Shown here one piece after another: positions 54,449 through 62,601 of a stretch of DNA of 64,000 nucleotides (position 1 is its first letter; each line of letters opens with the position of its first letter). The notes under the pieces are model-generated. The model was not told where the DNA came from, made no database searches, and saw only the letters and a list, made by a program, of their open reading frames with translations. Source of the stretch: Limnobacter sp. SAORIC-580 (GTDB lineage: Bacteria > Pseudomonadota > Gammaproteobacteria > Burkholderiales > Burkholderiaceae_B); contig NZ_CP053084.1 of NCBI RefSeq assembly GCF_013004065.1, positions 1,364,001 through 1,428,000 on the forward strand, in the 5' to 3' direction. The position numbers and the translations under genes were made by a program.

Positions 54449-54466
54449 AAGTCATGAACCTGTCAC
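54449..54466 (+). promoter_or_regulatory. Pho-box-like site between phoX-like and flavoprotein genes
   Basis: AAGTCAT-GAAC-CTGTCAC: 5 of 7 and 7 of 7 to the PhoB half-site, with the right 11-base spacing. It reads in the plus direction, toward the flavoprotein gene, while the phoX-like gene lies on the minus strand. A perfect TATAAT (54492-54497) lies 25 bases downstream on the plus strand. Confidence 0.45.
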
Positions 54467-54555
54467 AATGGGGTCTGTGGGGTGGATGCTTTATAATTGA
54501 GAGCACACATACTGAATATCTACTCAAGCAGCTCACCAACTGAAAGCCGCAGGCT

Positions 54556-55806
54556 ATGTTTCAAAACTCGAATACAACGGTGGCCATAGTGGGTGGCGGC
54601 CCTGCAGGCCTGATGGCCGCAGAAGTGCTTAGCAATGCGGGTGTGCAAGTGGATGTGTTTGATGCAATGCCATCGTTTGGCCGCAAGTTTTTGCTTGCCG
54701 GTATTGGTGGTTTGAACATTACCCACAGCGAAGACTATGCAAAGTTTTGCACCCGCTATGCGGACAGGCTTCCCCATTTACAAACCACACTTGATTTACT
54801 GCCGCCCGAGCGATTGTGCGAATGGGTGCATGAACTGGGCATTGAAACATTTGTGGGTACTTCTGGCAGGGTGTTTCCGAAAGAAATGAAAGCAGCGCCT
54901 TTGTTGCGTGCCTGGCTGCACCGCTTGAGAGGCAAGGGCGTGCGCATGCATGTTCGCCACAGGTGGCAAGGCTGGAATGAGAAGGGGCAATTGCAGTTTT
55001 CAACACCAAATGGTTTTGTTGAACATTTACCCAGGGCCACAGTGCTTGCCTTGGGTGGAGCCAGTTGGCCCAAGTTGGGTTCTGATGGGGCCTGGGTGCC
55101 TTGGCTGCGCAATTCAGGGGTTGAAGTTGCTGAGCTTGAAAGTGCAAATTGCGGCTTTGAGGTGAGCTGGAGTGATTACCTGCGCGAAAAATTTGCAGGC
55201 GCACCGTTGAAGTCGGTCGCCTTGAAATTTACCAGCCTGCAGGGCCAGGTAATTGAGCGACAGGGTGAAATGGTGATTGGTGAGCATGTTGTAGAAGGCA
55301 GCCTTGTTTACGCCTTCAGTCGGGAAATTCGCCAACGCTTGAATGCGCAGGGCGATGCAACTTTTGCGCTCGATTTATTGCCTGGGCGCAGCCTTGACCG
55401 TGTTCGAGCAGAATTGGCGGGGTGGGCACGCAGCAGTCAGTCCATGTCCAGCTATTTCAAAAATAAACTGGGTATTGCCGGTGTTAAGTTGGCTTTGCTG
55501 CATGAAGTACTTGGCAAAGACGAGTTCAAGAATTTGGAAAAACTGGTTTCAACCATCAAGGCACTGCCGATCACCGTTCACGCAGTGCGGCCAATTGATG
55601 AAGCCATTAGCACGGCAGGCGGTGTGCGCTTCGAAAGCATGAACAACAATTACATGCTGACCAACAAGCCCGGTACTTTTGTCGCAGGTGAAATGCTGGA
55701 CTGGGAGGCACCCACAGGTGGTTATTTGCTCACCGCCTGTTTTGCAACAGGAATGGCTGCCGGGCAAGGCGTGTTGCGCTGGTTGAATGAATCAACTACG
55801 GATTGA
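54556..55806 (+). CDS. HI0933/BaiN-type FAD-dependent oxidoreductase
   Basis: 416 residues. The FAD-binding start is VAIVGGGPAGLMAAEVLSNAG, with the family motif FGRKFLLAGIGGLNITHS (Lys/Gly/Asn block), TSGRVFPKEMKAAPLLRAW, ALGGASWPKLGSDG and the C-terminal GTFVAGEMLDWEAPTGGYLL in part. The sequence fits the TIGR03862-type subgroup. These flavoproteins are annotated as NAD(P)/FAD oxidoreductases; the physiological reaction is mostly unknown. A perfect TATAAT is 59 bases before the ATG. Its 3' end overlaps the converging methyltransferase gene by 11 bases. Confidence 0.9.
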   Translation: MFQNSNTTVAIVGGGPAGLMAAEVLSNAGVQVDVFDAMPSFGRKFLLAGIGGLNITHSEDYAKFCTRYADRLPHLQTTLDLLPPERLCEWVHELGIETFVGTSGRVFPKEMKAAPLLRAWLHRLRGKGVRMHVRHRWQGWNEKGQLQFSTPNGFVEHLPRATVLALGGASWPKLGSDGAWVPWLRNSGVEVAELESANCGFEVSWSDYLREKFAGAPLKSVALKFTSLQGQVIERQGEMVIGEHVVEGSLVYAFSREIRQRLNAQGDATFALDLLPGRSLDRVRAELAGWARSSQSMSSYFKNKLGIAGVKLALLHEVLGKDEFKNLEKLVSTIKALPITVHAVRPIDEAISTAGGVRFESMNNNYMLTNKPGTFVAGEMLDWEAPTGGYLLTACFATGMAAGQGVLRWLNESTTD

Positions 55807-56512
55807 TGAAAGTTATCATGTTCTGCCAGCTGAGGCTTTCGGCTTTCTCGTATTTCAGCCCAAGGTCTTCCGCTTCTTTTTGAACCTGCGCCACGCTCAT
55901 GGTGTGCAATGGTTTGATAGGCACATCCGGGTCAAAGGCGCGGTATTCCACAAACACGATTTTTCCGCCTTTTTTAACAGCTTTCATCAGTGATTGAAGC
56001 GTTTCACGTGGGTACTCAAGCTCGTGATACACATCCACCATAATCGCCACATCCAGAATTCGGTCGGGCAGGTTCAGGTTTTTCTCGCTGGACTGCCGAA
56101 TTTGCATTCGGCCTTTGGGCAAACCCTCTGCCTTCTTTTGCAGCATTTTGATCATTTGCGGTTGAATATCCACAACCCACGCTACACCGTTGGGGCCAAT
56201 TTTCTCAGCCATCATTTGCGCAATGTGCCCGGTACCAGCGCCAATGTCGCCCACCACCATGCCGGGTTTTAAATTCAATTTTTGGATCAGTAAATCAGTG
56301 CGCTCTTCTTGAAGGCGCTGCGGCCGCTCAAGCCAAGGCGCGCCTTGCCAACCCATCACCTTCGAAATTTGGCGTTCGCAATAGGATTTGCCGATGCCAT
56401 CGGGGTGGGGATTGGGTATGGTGGCGTAGGCGCAGGTAGCCCAGCTTGACGGGCCAAGCAGCAAGCCTGTGAGGAGAATAAATACCCGGAGACTGGAGTT
56501 GGTGTGTTTCAT
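55796..56512 (-). CDS. Class I SAM methyltransferase with a signal peptide
   Basis: 238 residues. The N-terminus MKHTNSSLRVFILLTGLLLG...SSWATCAYA is a secretion signal, cleaved at about residue 30. The rest is a Rossmann methyltransferase: motif I VGDIGAGTGHIAQMM, VVDIQPQMIKML, the DVAIMVDVYHELEYP region and GGKIVFVEYR. SAM is not known to be abundant outside the cytosol, so an exported methyltransferase-like protein is odd; it may have another role or be retained. The frame reaches 56590, but the signal-bearing ATG at 56512 is preferred. The substrate is unknown. Confidence 0.82.
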   Translation of the reverse strand: MKHTNSSLRVFILLTGLLLGPSSWATCAYATIPNPHPDGIGKSYCERQISKVMGWQGAPWLERPQRLQEERTDLLIQKLNLKPGMVVGDIGAGTGHIAQMMAEKIGPNGVAWVVDIQPQMIKMLQKKAEGLPKGRMQIRQSSEKNLNLPDRILDVAIMVDVYHELEYPRETLQSLMKAVKKGGKIVFVEYRAFDPDVPIKPLHTMSVAQVQKEAEDLGLKYEKAESLSWQNMITFINP

Positions 56513-56628
56513 TCCCAAATTGCAACATGATTTTCCGTTCTTGAAAAGAGTTCGTCGTGTCGGTGCCATATAACGGCCAGACTTGGGCAATAATCGAAAG
56601 GTCTATTACTGCTACAGCAAAGCGCGCC

Positions 56629-57540
56629 ATGATTGTTCGACCCCGCCCCCGTGCGTATCAACTTCTATTCATTCTTCGTGGCTCCGTGGTTCGTCACATT
56701 GCCTGGAAAGTGGTGGCCATTGCATTGTTGTCATGCCTTGTGGTGTGGTGGTCCCATGGAGAACCCATAGAGTTTTTGAACGCTGGCCTGGGTACCTTTT
56801 CCATTTTGGGTTTGGCTTTATCCGTGTTTTTAGGTTTCAGAAACAATGCCTGCTACGATCGTTGGTGGGAGGCACGCAAGCATTGGGGCGATTTGATCGT
56901 GCATTCCCGAAATTTGGCCCGGGAGCTTGCAGCACTGTTTCCAAATGTGGCCCAGCGCGAAGTTTTGGTCAGTTTGTTGATTGGATTTTCCCATGCTTTG
57001 GCCGCCCGTCTTCGTGATCAAGATGAAGCACAGGCGGCTTCGAAATGGCTGAATGAATCTGACAAAACGTCGATCCAGATGTCCCGCAATGTGCCCAATG
57101 GAGTTCTGCAGTTATTTGATGCACGCTTGGCGGGCTTGTACCGTCAAGGTTTGATTTCTGACATCGTGTATCAAATACTGAGCCAGAAGGTGAGTGCGCT
57201 GGCCGCTGTGCAGGGGGCGTGCGAACGCATAAAAACTACGCCAACACCCTTTGCATATTCCCTGTTGTTAAGGCGTACCGCATGGTTGTTCTGTTTGCTG
57301 CTTCCTTTTTCACTGGCACCCAGCCTAAATTTTTTGACCCCCTTGATTGTGGCCACCATTGCATACACCTTTTTTGGTCTTGATTACCTGGGCGATGAAT
57401 TGGAGGAACCGTTTGGACTGCTCGACAACGACTTGCCTTTGAATACACTGGTTCGTGTCATTGAAGTGGACTTGCTAGAAAGCCTGAACAAAAAGGATTT
57501 GCCTCCCAATTTAACTCCGGTGAATTATCTGCTGCAGTAA
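56629..57540 (+). CDS. Bestrophin-family membrane protein
   Basis: 303 residues. Bestrophin/YneE-type channel: ARAYQLLFILRGSVVRHI-like start (RPRAYQLLFILRGS), FLGFRNNACYDRWWEARKHWG with the conserved Arg-Asn-x-x-Tyr-Asp-Arg pattern, and PFAYSLLLRRTAWLF. PFGLLDNDLPLNTLVR lies near the end. About four membrane helices are expected. Bacterial members conduct chloride or other ions as pentamers; the direction and ion here are unknown. The longer frame to 56557 begins with GTG and was not used; MIVRPRP at 56629 fits the family. Confidence 0.88.
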   Translation: MIVRPRPRAYQLLFILRGSVVRHIAWKVVAIALLSCLVVWWSHGEPIEFLNAGLGTFSILGLALSVFLGFRNNACYDRWWEARKHWGDLIVHSRNLARELAALFPNVAQREVLVSLLIGFSHALAARLRDQDEAQAASKWLNESDKTSIQMSRNVPNGVLQLFDARLAGLYRQGLISDIVYQILSQKVSALAAVQGACERIKTTPTPFAYSLLLRRTAWLFCLLLPFSLAPSLNFLTPLIVATIAYTFFGLDYLGDELEEPFGLLDNDLPLNTLVRVIEVDLLESLNKKDLPPNLTPVNYLLQ

Positions 57541-57601
57541 CTGTGTGGATCGCTTGGCAGGTCTATGATTAAAACGAAAAGCAATTTGGAGACAACAAAC
57601 A

Positions 57602-58441
57602 ATGAACAACTTCAACGGCAAAACCGCCGTGATCACCGGGGCGGCCAGCGGTATTGGTTTTGCCTTGGCCAAACACGCCGCTGCACAAGGCATGAGCCTG
57701 GTGTTGGCCGATATTGATGAGGCAGCACTTCAAGCCGCAGCAGAACAACTGAGTCTTCCCGCTGATCGTGTACTGGCCTTGCGCACTGACGTGCGTCATG
57801 CAGCAGAAATCAAGGCATTGGCTGATGCGGCTTATGGCAAGTTCAATCAGGTTCATTTGTTGTTCAACAATGCAGGTGTTGCTTTGGCTCGCACCACGTG
57901 GGAACACACCGTGGCCGATTGGGAATGGATTCTGCAAGTGAATTTGTGGAGTGTTGTTCACGGTATTTCGGAGTTCCTGCCGCGTATGCAGGCTCAAGGT
58001 GGCCCGGCACACATTGTGAATACAGCATCGGTTGCAGGCCTTGTGTCCAACCCGGGCATGGCGGCCTACAATGTAAGCAAGCATGGCGTGGTCACATTGA
58101 GCGAAACCTTAAGTCTTGAGCTGCAAATGACCCAATCGCCCATCGGCGTTTCTTTGTTGTGCCCGGCTTGGGTGCCCACTGGTATTGGAAATTCTGAGCG
58201 CAACCGGCCCGGTGATGTGGCACAAACCAAGCCGATTGAAGGTTTGACAGCGCAGTTGAACAAACGAATTGGCAAGGCCATTGCCAGCGGGCAATTGACC
58301 GCCGATGACATGGCTGTAGAAACGTTCAATGCGATTGCTGAAAAGCGCTTCTATGTGATTCCGCACAGCTATATGTTCCCGGTGATTGAAACCCGGATGA
58401 AAGAAATTTTGAATCAGCAGAACCCAACGCTGCCCAAATAA
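57602..58441 (+). CDS. Short-chain dehydrogenase/reductase
   Basis: 279 residues, classical SDR: TGAASGIGFALAKHAA, NNAGVALA, the NTASVAG Ser and catalytic YNVSKHGVV. The C-terminal part (LCPAWVPTGIGNSER, then AEKRFYVIPH) is seen in SDRs annotated as acting on lipid or steroid-like alcohols. The substrate is not known. GGAGACAAC precedes the ATG. Twenty-three bases separate it from the quinone oxidoreductase gene, so they form an operon. Confidence 0.9.
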   Translation: MNNFNGKTAVITGAASGIGFALAKHAAAQGMSLVLADIDEAALQAAAEQLSLPADRVLALRTDVRHAAEIKALADAAYGKFNQVHLLFNNAGVALARTTWEHTVADWEWILQVNLWSVVHGISEFLPRMQAQGGPAHIVNTASVAGLVSNPGMAAYNVSKHGVVTLSETLSLELQMTQSPIGVSLLCPAWVPTGIGNSERNRPGDVAQTKPIEGLTAQLNKRIGKAIASGQLTADDMAVETFNAIAEKRFYVIPHSYMFPVIETRMKEILNQQNPTLPK

Positions 58442-58464
58442 AAAAGTAAAAAGGAGACAAAACA

Positions 58465-59439
58465 ATGAAAGCATTGATGTGCAACAGCTTGGGCCTACCC
58501 AACACCTTGGTGTTCCAGGAAACAGCCGACCCGCAGCCGGGGCCTGGCCAAGTGGTGGTGGACATGAAAGCCGCCGGTGTCAATTTTCCGGATGCGCTGA
58601 TCATTCAGGGCAAGTACCAGTTCAAACCTGCGTTGCCGTTTGCGCCAGGCGCTGAATTGGCAGGTGTAGTGGCTGCGCTTGGTGAAGGCGTAAAGAATGT
58701 GAAAGTGGGTGATCGTGTGATTGCCATGTGCACCCATGGTGCCTTCGCCGAGAAGGTGCTGGTGCAGGCCAAGCAGATCATTCCCATGCCACCCGCAATC
58801 GGTTTCGAAACCGCTGCATCTTTCACTCTGGCCTACGGTACTTCCTACCATGCACTGAAGGGCCGCGCCCAATTGAAAGAGGGCGAAACCCTGTTGGTGT
58901 TGGGTGCTGCGGGTGGTGTAGGCCTGGCGGCGATTCAAATTGCCAAAGCCTTGGGTGCCAAAGTGATTGCGGCGGCATCCGGTGCTGAAAAACTGGCCAT
59001 TTGCAAAGAAAATGGTGCCGATGACTTAATCAATTACAGCACTGAGGATTTGCGCGAACGTGTGAAAGAACTCACTGCCGGGAAAGGTCCAAATGTAATT
59101 TTTGATCCTGTGGGTGGCAAGTTTGCCGAGCCTGCATTTCGAAGCATTGGCTGGAATGGGCGTTACCTGGTGATCGGTTTTGCAGACGGTGAAATTCCAA
59201 GCATTCCACTGAATTTGCCCTTGCTGAAAGGGGCTTCAATTGTGGGTGTGTTTTGGGGCGAGTTTGTGAATCGACAATTGTTTGATTTCATTAAAGACCT
59301 TGGCGACATGTTTGCCCTGATAGAACAAGGCAAATTGAAACCGCTGGTGTCCAAAGTGTATTCACTTGAACAGGGCGCTCAGGCCCTGCAGGATTTACTT
59401 GATCGGAAAGTGGTGGGCAAGGTTGTAATCACGACTTGA
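58465..59439 (+). CDS. NADPH:quinone oxidoreductase-like MDR protein
   Basis: 324 residues of the zinc-free quinone oxidoreductase group of the medium-chain reductases. It has the GroES-like N-domain (AAGVNFPDALIIQGKYQFKP, in part) and PFAPGAELAGVVAALGEGV. The Rossmann half has LGAAGGVGLAAIQIAKALGAK in part and GADDLINYS, with the C-terminal DRKVVGKVVI. No structural-zinc Cys cluster is present. AAAAGGAGAC precedes the ATG. Co-transcribed with the SDR. Its end overlaps the converging LON-domain gene by 11 bases. Confidence 0.9.
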   Translation: MKALMCNSLGLPNTLVFQETADPQPGPGQVVVDMKAAGVNFPDALIIQGKYQFKPALPFAPGAELAGVVAALGEGVKNVKVGDRVIAMCTHGAFAEKVLVQAKQIIPMPPAIGFETAASFTLAYGTSYHALKGRAQLKEGETLLVLGAAGGVGLAAIQIAKALGAKVIAAASGAEKLAICKENGADDLINYSTEDLRERVKELTAGKGPNVIFDPVGGKFAEPAFRSIGWNGRYLVIGFADGEIPSIPLNLPLLKGASIVGVFWGEFVNRQLFDFIKDLGDMFALIEQGKLKPLVSKVYSLEQGAQALQDLLDRKVVGKVVITT

Positions 59440-60052
59440 GCAAACCCTGGGCGGCCAAAGTATCGTCAATCAACTCCAGCCGCAGCAGAGGGTTGTCCAA
59501 AGCCAGCAATTGCAGCTTGGTGGGTTTGTCCAATGGCAACAGTTCGCACCAGCGGTTGGCCACCCAGCCGCAATCCATCAGCTTGTACGGTTTGCGAAAT
59601 GGCAGCTGTTCCTCAGCAATTTCATTTTCATCGATCGAGTTGATCAGCCGTGCCAGGGCATTTGCACTGCCTTGGAGGTAGTCTGGAATTTCTACCACTG
59701 GGTCGGCTGGCAAGGTTTGAATTTCGCCCATCCACAAACCGTTCTTCTCTTGCGTGGCATTCAATAACTTGAATCGCTGGCTGCCCACTGTTGAAATTTC
59801 TATCAGCGTGGGAGTCACAAACTCGTGTTTTTCAATGTTGACCAGTGTGCCAATCTTGGCCAGTTGAATTTTCTCGTCGGGGCGGCGCACCTCATTGCCG
59901 TCCAGCAGGCTGACCACACCAAATGGTGTGTTGTCGCGCAGGCATTTTTTCATCAAGTCGAGATAACGAACCTCGAAAATTTGAAGATTTAAAACACCTT
60001 GTGGGAACAACACCGTGGTGAGCGGAAACAGTGGCATGGCCGCTTGTGACAT
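59429..60052 (-). CDS. LON peptidase substrate-binding domain protein
   Basis: 207 residues containing only the N-terminal Lon (PUA-like) domain: MPLFPLTTVLFPQGVLNLQIFEVRYLDLMK (in parts), FGVVSLLDGNEV, ATIGTLVNI-like AKIGTLVNIEKHEF, GSQRFKLL. No AAA+ or protease part is present, as usual for this stand-alone family; its role is unknown. The ATG at 60052 with AAGGAA seven bases upstream was preferred to the TTG at 60058. Confidence 0.92.
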   Translation of the reverse strand: MSQAAMPLFPLTTVLFPQGVLNLQIFEVRYLDLMKKCLRDNTPFGVVSLLDGNEVRRPDEKIQLAKIGTLVNIEKHEFVTPTLIEISTVGSQRFKLLNATQEKNGLWMGEIQTLPADPVVEIPDYLQGSANALARLINSIDENEIAEEQLPFRKPYKLMDCGWVANRWCELLPLDKPTKLQLLALDNPLLRLELIDDTLAAQGLLKS

Positions 60053-60095
60053 GATCAAATTCCTTGGCTGATACTTCTACAACAAACCAAGCATA

Positions 60096-60731
60096 TCAAC
60101 CCATGGCTTGTATTGCCATCTCGGCACTCAATGCAAGCAAAGTAATTCCCATCAGCAGGCGCTGTGCCAAGAGCCACGCGGGTTTTCGGGCCAGGAAATT
60201 GGCCATACTGCCGGAAAATATCGCCATACCTGCATTCACACCTGCAAACATTGCAATGAGCAAACCGCCGTAAAACAGCGATTGTTCTAATACCCGGCCT
60301 TGTGTTTCGTCGATGAACTGAGGCAGTAAAGTAAGGAAAATCAACGCCAGTTTGGGGTTAAGCAGGCTGGTTGTGGCCCCCATGGCAAACAATTTACCAG
60401 CATGTTCGCGCGGTAACTGTTCACGAATTTCAAGCGGGGAGCGCCCCCCGGGGCGAATCGCATTCCAGCCCAGCCAGCCCATGTATACCGCGCCACATGC
60501 ACTTAGAATTTGTGCAGCATGGGGCTGTGTTTTAAAAAAGGCGGTAATGCCAAACGCAGCACCAAACATGTAAAAAAGGTAGCCAACGACAACGCCGCCC
60601 AGCGATGTCAGCCCGGCGCGTCGCCCCTGCGTAATAGAGCGCGAGATCACATAGATCATGTTGGGGCCGGGCGTGATGGACAACAACCCCCCAACCACCA
60701 GAAAGGCATACAGAGAACTCAGGTCTTGCAC
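60096..60731 (-). CDS. LysE/RhtB-family exporter
   Basis: 211 residues with six predicted helices. Family marks: SITPGPNMIYVISRSITQGRRAGL, in part, LGGVVVGYLFYMFGAAFG, YMGWLGWNAIR, FAMGATTSLLNPKLALIFLTLLPQF (in part). Such proteins export amino acids or related compounds. Divergent from a LysR gene, which may control it. Confidence 0.92.
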   Translation of the reverse strand: MQDLSSLYAFLVVGGLLSITPGPNMIYVISRSITQGRRAGLTSLGGVVVGYLFYMFGAAFGITAFFKTQPHAAQILSACGAVYMGWLGWNAIRPGGRSPLEIREQLPREHAGKLFAMGATTSLLNPKLALIFLTLLPQFIDETQGRVLEQSLFYGGLLIAMFAGVNAGMAIFSGSMANFLARKPAWLLAQRLLMGITLLALSAEMAIQAMG

Positions 60732-60784
60732 TTCAATTGTCCTTGTTGGGTGAATCGCGAAGTGGATTATTCAACACTAGATAA

Positions 60785-60821
60785 ATTTCGTAAAACGAAT
60801 TAAATTGAACTGATTAATCAG
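60785..60821. promoter_or_regulatory. Two dyads between the LysE and LysR genes
   Basis: ATTTCGT-AAA-ACGAATT (60785-60801, 6 of 7 pairs) and the perfect palindrome CTGATTAATCAG (60810-60821), directly before the LysR ATG. They are plausible operators of the divergent LysR protein. No clean T-N11-A box could be singled out. Confidence 0.4.
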
Positions 60822-60834
60822 AAAAGCTGACGAA

Positions 60835-61686
60835 ATGAAAAAACTGGATTTGGATGCATTGAGCATGCTGGTGGCGGTGGCGGATTCCGGCAGTTTTGCG
60901 GCGGGCGCAGCATTGGTGCACCGTTCGTCGTCGGCGGTCAGCATGCAAATCAAGGGGCTTGAAGGCCTGCTGGGCAAGGCCTTGTTTTTGCGCGACACGC
61001 GTAACCTGGAGTTGACCGCAGAGGGGCACACCTTGCTCGGCTATGCCCGACAAATGCTCGCTTTGCGGGATGAAGCCTTTGCAGAATTAACCCGGCCAGC
61101 TGTGACTGGGCGTGTCAGTATCGGTGTACCTGATGATTATGCGTCATCTCTGCTGCCGCCTGTGCTACGCAAGTTTTCTGCCACCTATCCCCGTGTGGAA
61201 ATACAAGTGGTTGGGCGACCCAGTCCGCACATTGCACAAATGGTCAAAGACAATGAAGTGGATCTGGCTGTAATTACACGCACCAAGGGTTGCCCTGGTA
61301 TTTTGTTGCGCATGGAGCCCCTGGTGTGGGCGGGTTCCCCAAGCAACAAAACCATTTGGAAAGAGCGCCCTTTGCCGCTTGCTGTGTTTGGTGAAGGCAG
61401 CACGGCGCGTGCCCATGCACTGAAGGCCTTGCAGCAGGCAAAAATTCCTTATCGCATGTCGTATGAAAGCCCAGCCGTGCAAGGCCTGGTCAGCATGGTC
61501 GATGCGGGCCTCGCGATTGCCCCACTGGCCCAATGCGGCATGCCTGCCCACTTGGTTCGATTGGGTGCACTCGAGGGTTTGCCACCTTTGCAGCCTGTGG
61601 AAGTGGTGCTGTCCAGAAGCCTGAAATCAAAACGCCCGCCTTGTGACTATTTTGCAGAATTGCTGGTTCAAGAGCTCAGCAACTGA
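60835..61686 (+). CDS. LysR-family transcriptional regulator
   Basis: 283 residues. The N-terminal winged HTH is typical (LDALSMLVAVADSGSFAAGA, VHRSSSAVSMQIKGLEGLLG in part, LFLRDTRNLELTAEGHTLLGY in part). The C-terminal effector domain has VSIGVPDDYASSLLPPVL and the late VSMVDAGLAIAPLAQCGMP. The co-inducer is unknown. Most LysR regulators control the divergent gene, here the LysE-type exporter. Confidence 0.93.
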   Translation: MKKLDLDALSMLVAVADSGSFAAGAALVHRSSSAVSMQIKGLEGLLGKALFLRDTRNLELTAEGHTLLGYARQMLALRDEAFAELTRPAVTGRVSIGVPDDYASSLLPPVLRKFSATYPRVEIQVVGRPSPHIAQMVKDNEVDLAVITRTKGCPGILLRMEPLVWAGSPSNKTIWKERPLPLAVFGEGSTARAHALKALQQAKIPYRMSYESPAVQGLVSMVDAGLAIAPLAQCGMPAHLVRLGALEGLPPLQPVEVVLSRSLKSKRPPCDYFAELLVQELSN

Positions 61687-61767
61687 GTGGGCAAATCAGA
61701 ACTTGCGTGCATTATTCAGGTGTTGCAACTTAAACTAAACCTACTCTAACTACACGGAACCTTGCTC

Positions 61768-62595
61768 ATGAAAATTCACCACATGAATTGCGGCACCATG
61801 TGCCCGATTTGCAAACGTTTGATCAATGGCAGTGGTGGTTTTTTTGAAAGGGCGAATATGGTGTGCCATTGTTTGCTGGTGGAGAGTGAGCAGGGGCTGA
61901 TTTTGGTGGACACGGGCGTAGGCACAGGTGATGTGCTGGAGCCCAACCGACGCTTGGGTGCTGGCTTTGTAGCCATGTTGGCGCCGCAACTGAAAATGGA
62001 AGAAACGGCAATCGAACAGGTGAAGGGTTTGGGGTTCAATGCCAGCGATGTCAAACACATTGTGCCCACGCATCTCGACCTGGACCATGCCGGTGGTTTA
62101 AGCGATTTTCCAGAGGCCAAAGTACATGTGTTTGAGCCCGAGCATCGCCATGCGATCAAGCCGAGCCTTCGTGATTCCCTGCGTTTCAGAAAAGCGCAGT
62201 TCGAGCATGGGCCCAAGTGGGTTATTCATTCAAAGCCTGCGGAAACCTGGTTTGGCTTTCAAGCCATTCGCCCCATTGCCGGGATAGAGCTGTTGATGGT
62301 GCCCTTGATTGGCCACACGCGCGGCCACGTTGGCGTGGCCGTGAAGCAGGGCAAGGACAGGGGCAACAAGTGGTTATTGCATTGTGGCGATGCTTATTTT
62401 CATCGCAGTGAAGTGGCCTTGAAGCATGAAGACCCCATGCCCGCAGGCGTCGCATTCTTTGAAAAACTGGTGCAAACGTTACCGGCAGAGCGGGTGGCCA
62501 CACAGGCACGTTTGCGTGAGCTGGTCAAAAGCAGTGGCGATGAAGTTGAGCTGTTTTGCGCGCATGACCCCGTGGAGTATGCGCGCTACAGTTGA
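61768..62595 (+). CDS. Metallo-beta-lactamase-fold hydrolase (HxDxDH variant)
   Basis: 275 residues. The N-terminus has a Cys-rich start (MNCGTMCPICKRL) common in a subgroup of MBL hydrolases. The core shows ILVDTGVGTGDV, THLDLDHAGGL, PLIGHTRGHVGVAV and LLHCGDAYFH. In the metal motif the usual HxHxDH reads HLDLDH, with Asp replacing the second His, a known variant in this subgroup. The substrate is unknown; lactone hydrolysis is possible but not shown. The TTG at 61762 was not used. It converges on the enoyl-CoA hydratase gene with six bases between. Confidence 0.88.
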   Translation: MKIHHMNCGTMCPICKRLINGSGGFFERANMVCHCLLVESEQGLILVDTGVGTGDVLEPNRRLGAGFVAMLAPQLKMEETAIEQVKGLGFNASDVKHIVPTHLDLDHAGGLSDFPEAKVHVFEPEHRHAIKPSLRDSLRFRKAQFEHGPKWVIHSKPAETWFGFQAIRPIAGIELLMVPLIGHTRGHVGVAVKQGKDRGNKWLLHCGDAYFHRSEVALKHEDPMPAGVAFFEKLVQTLPAERVATQARLRELVKSSGDEVELFCAHDPVEYARYS

Positions 62596-62601
62596 ACGGG
62601 A

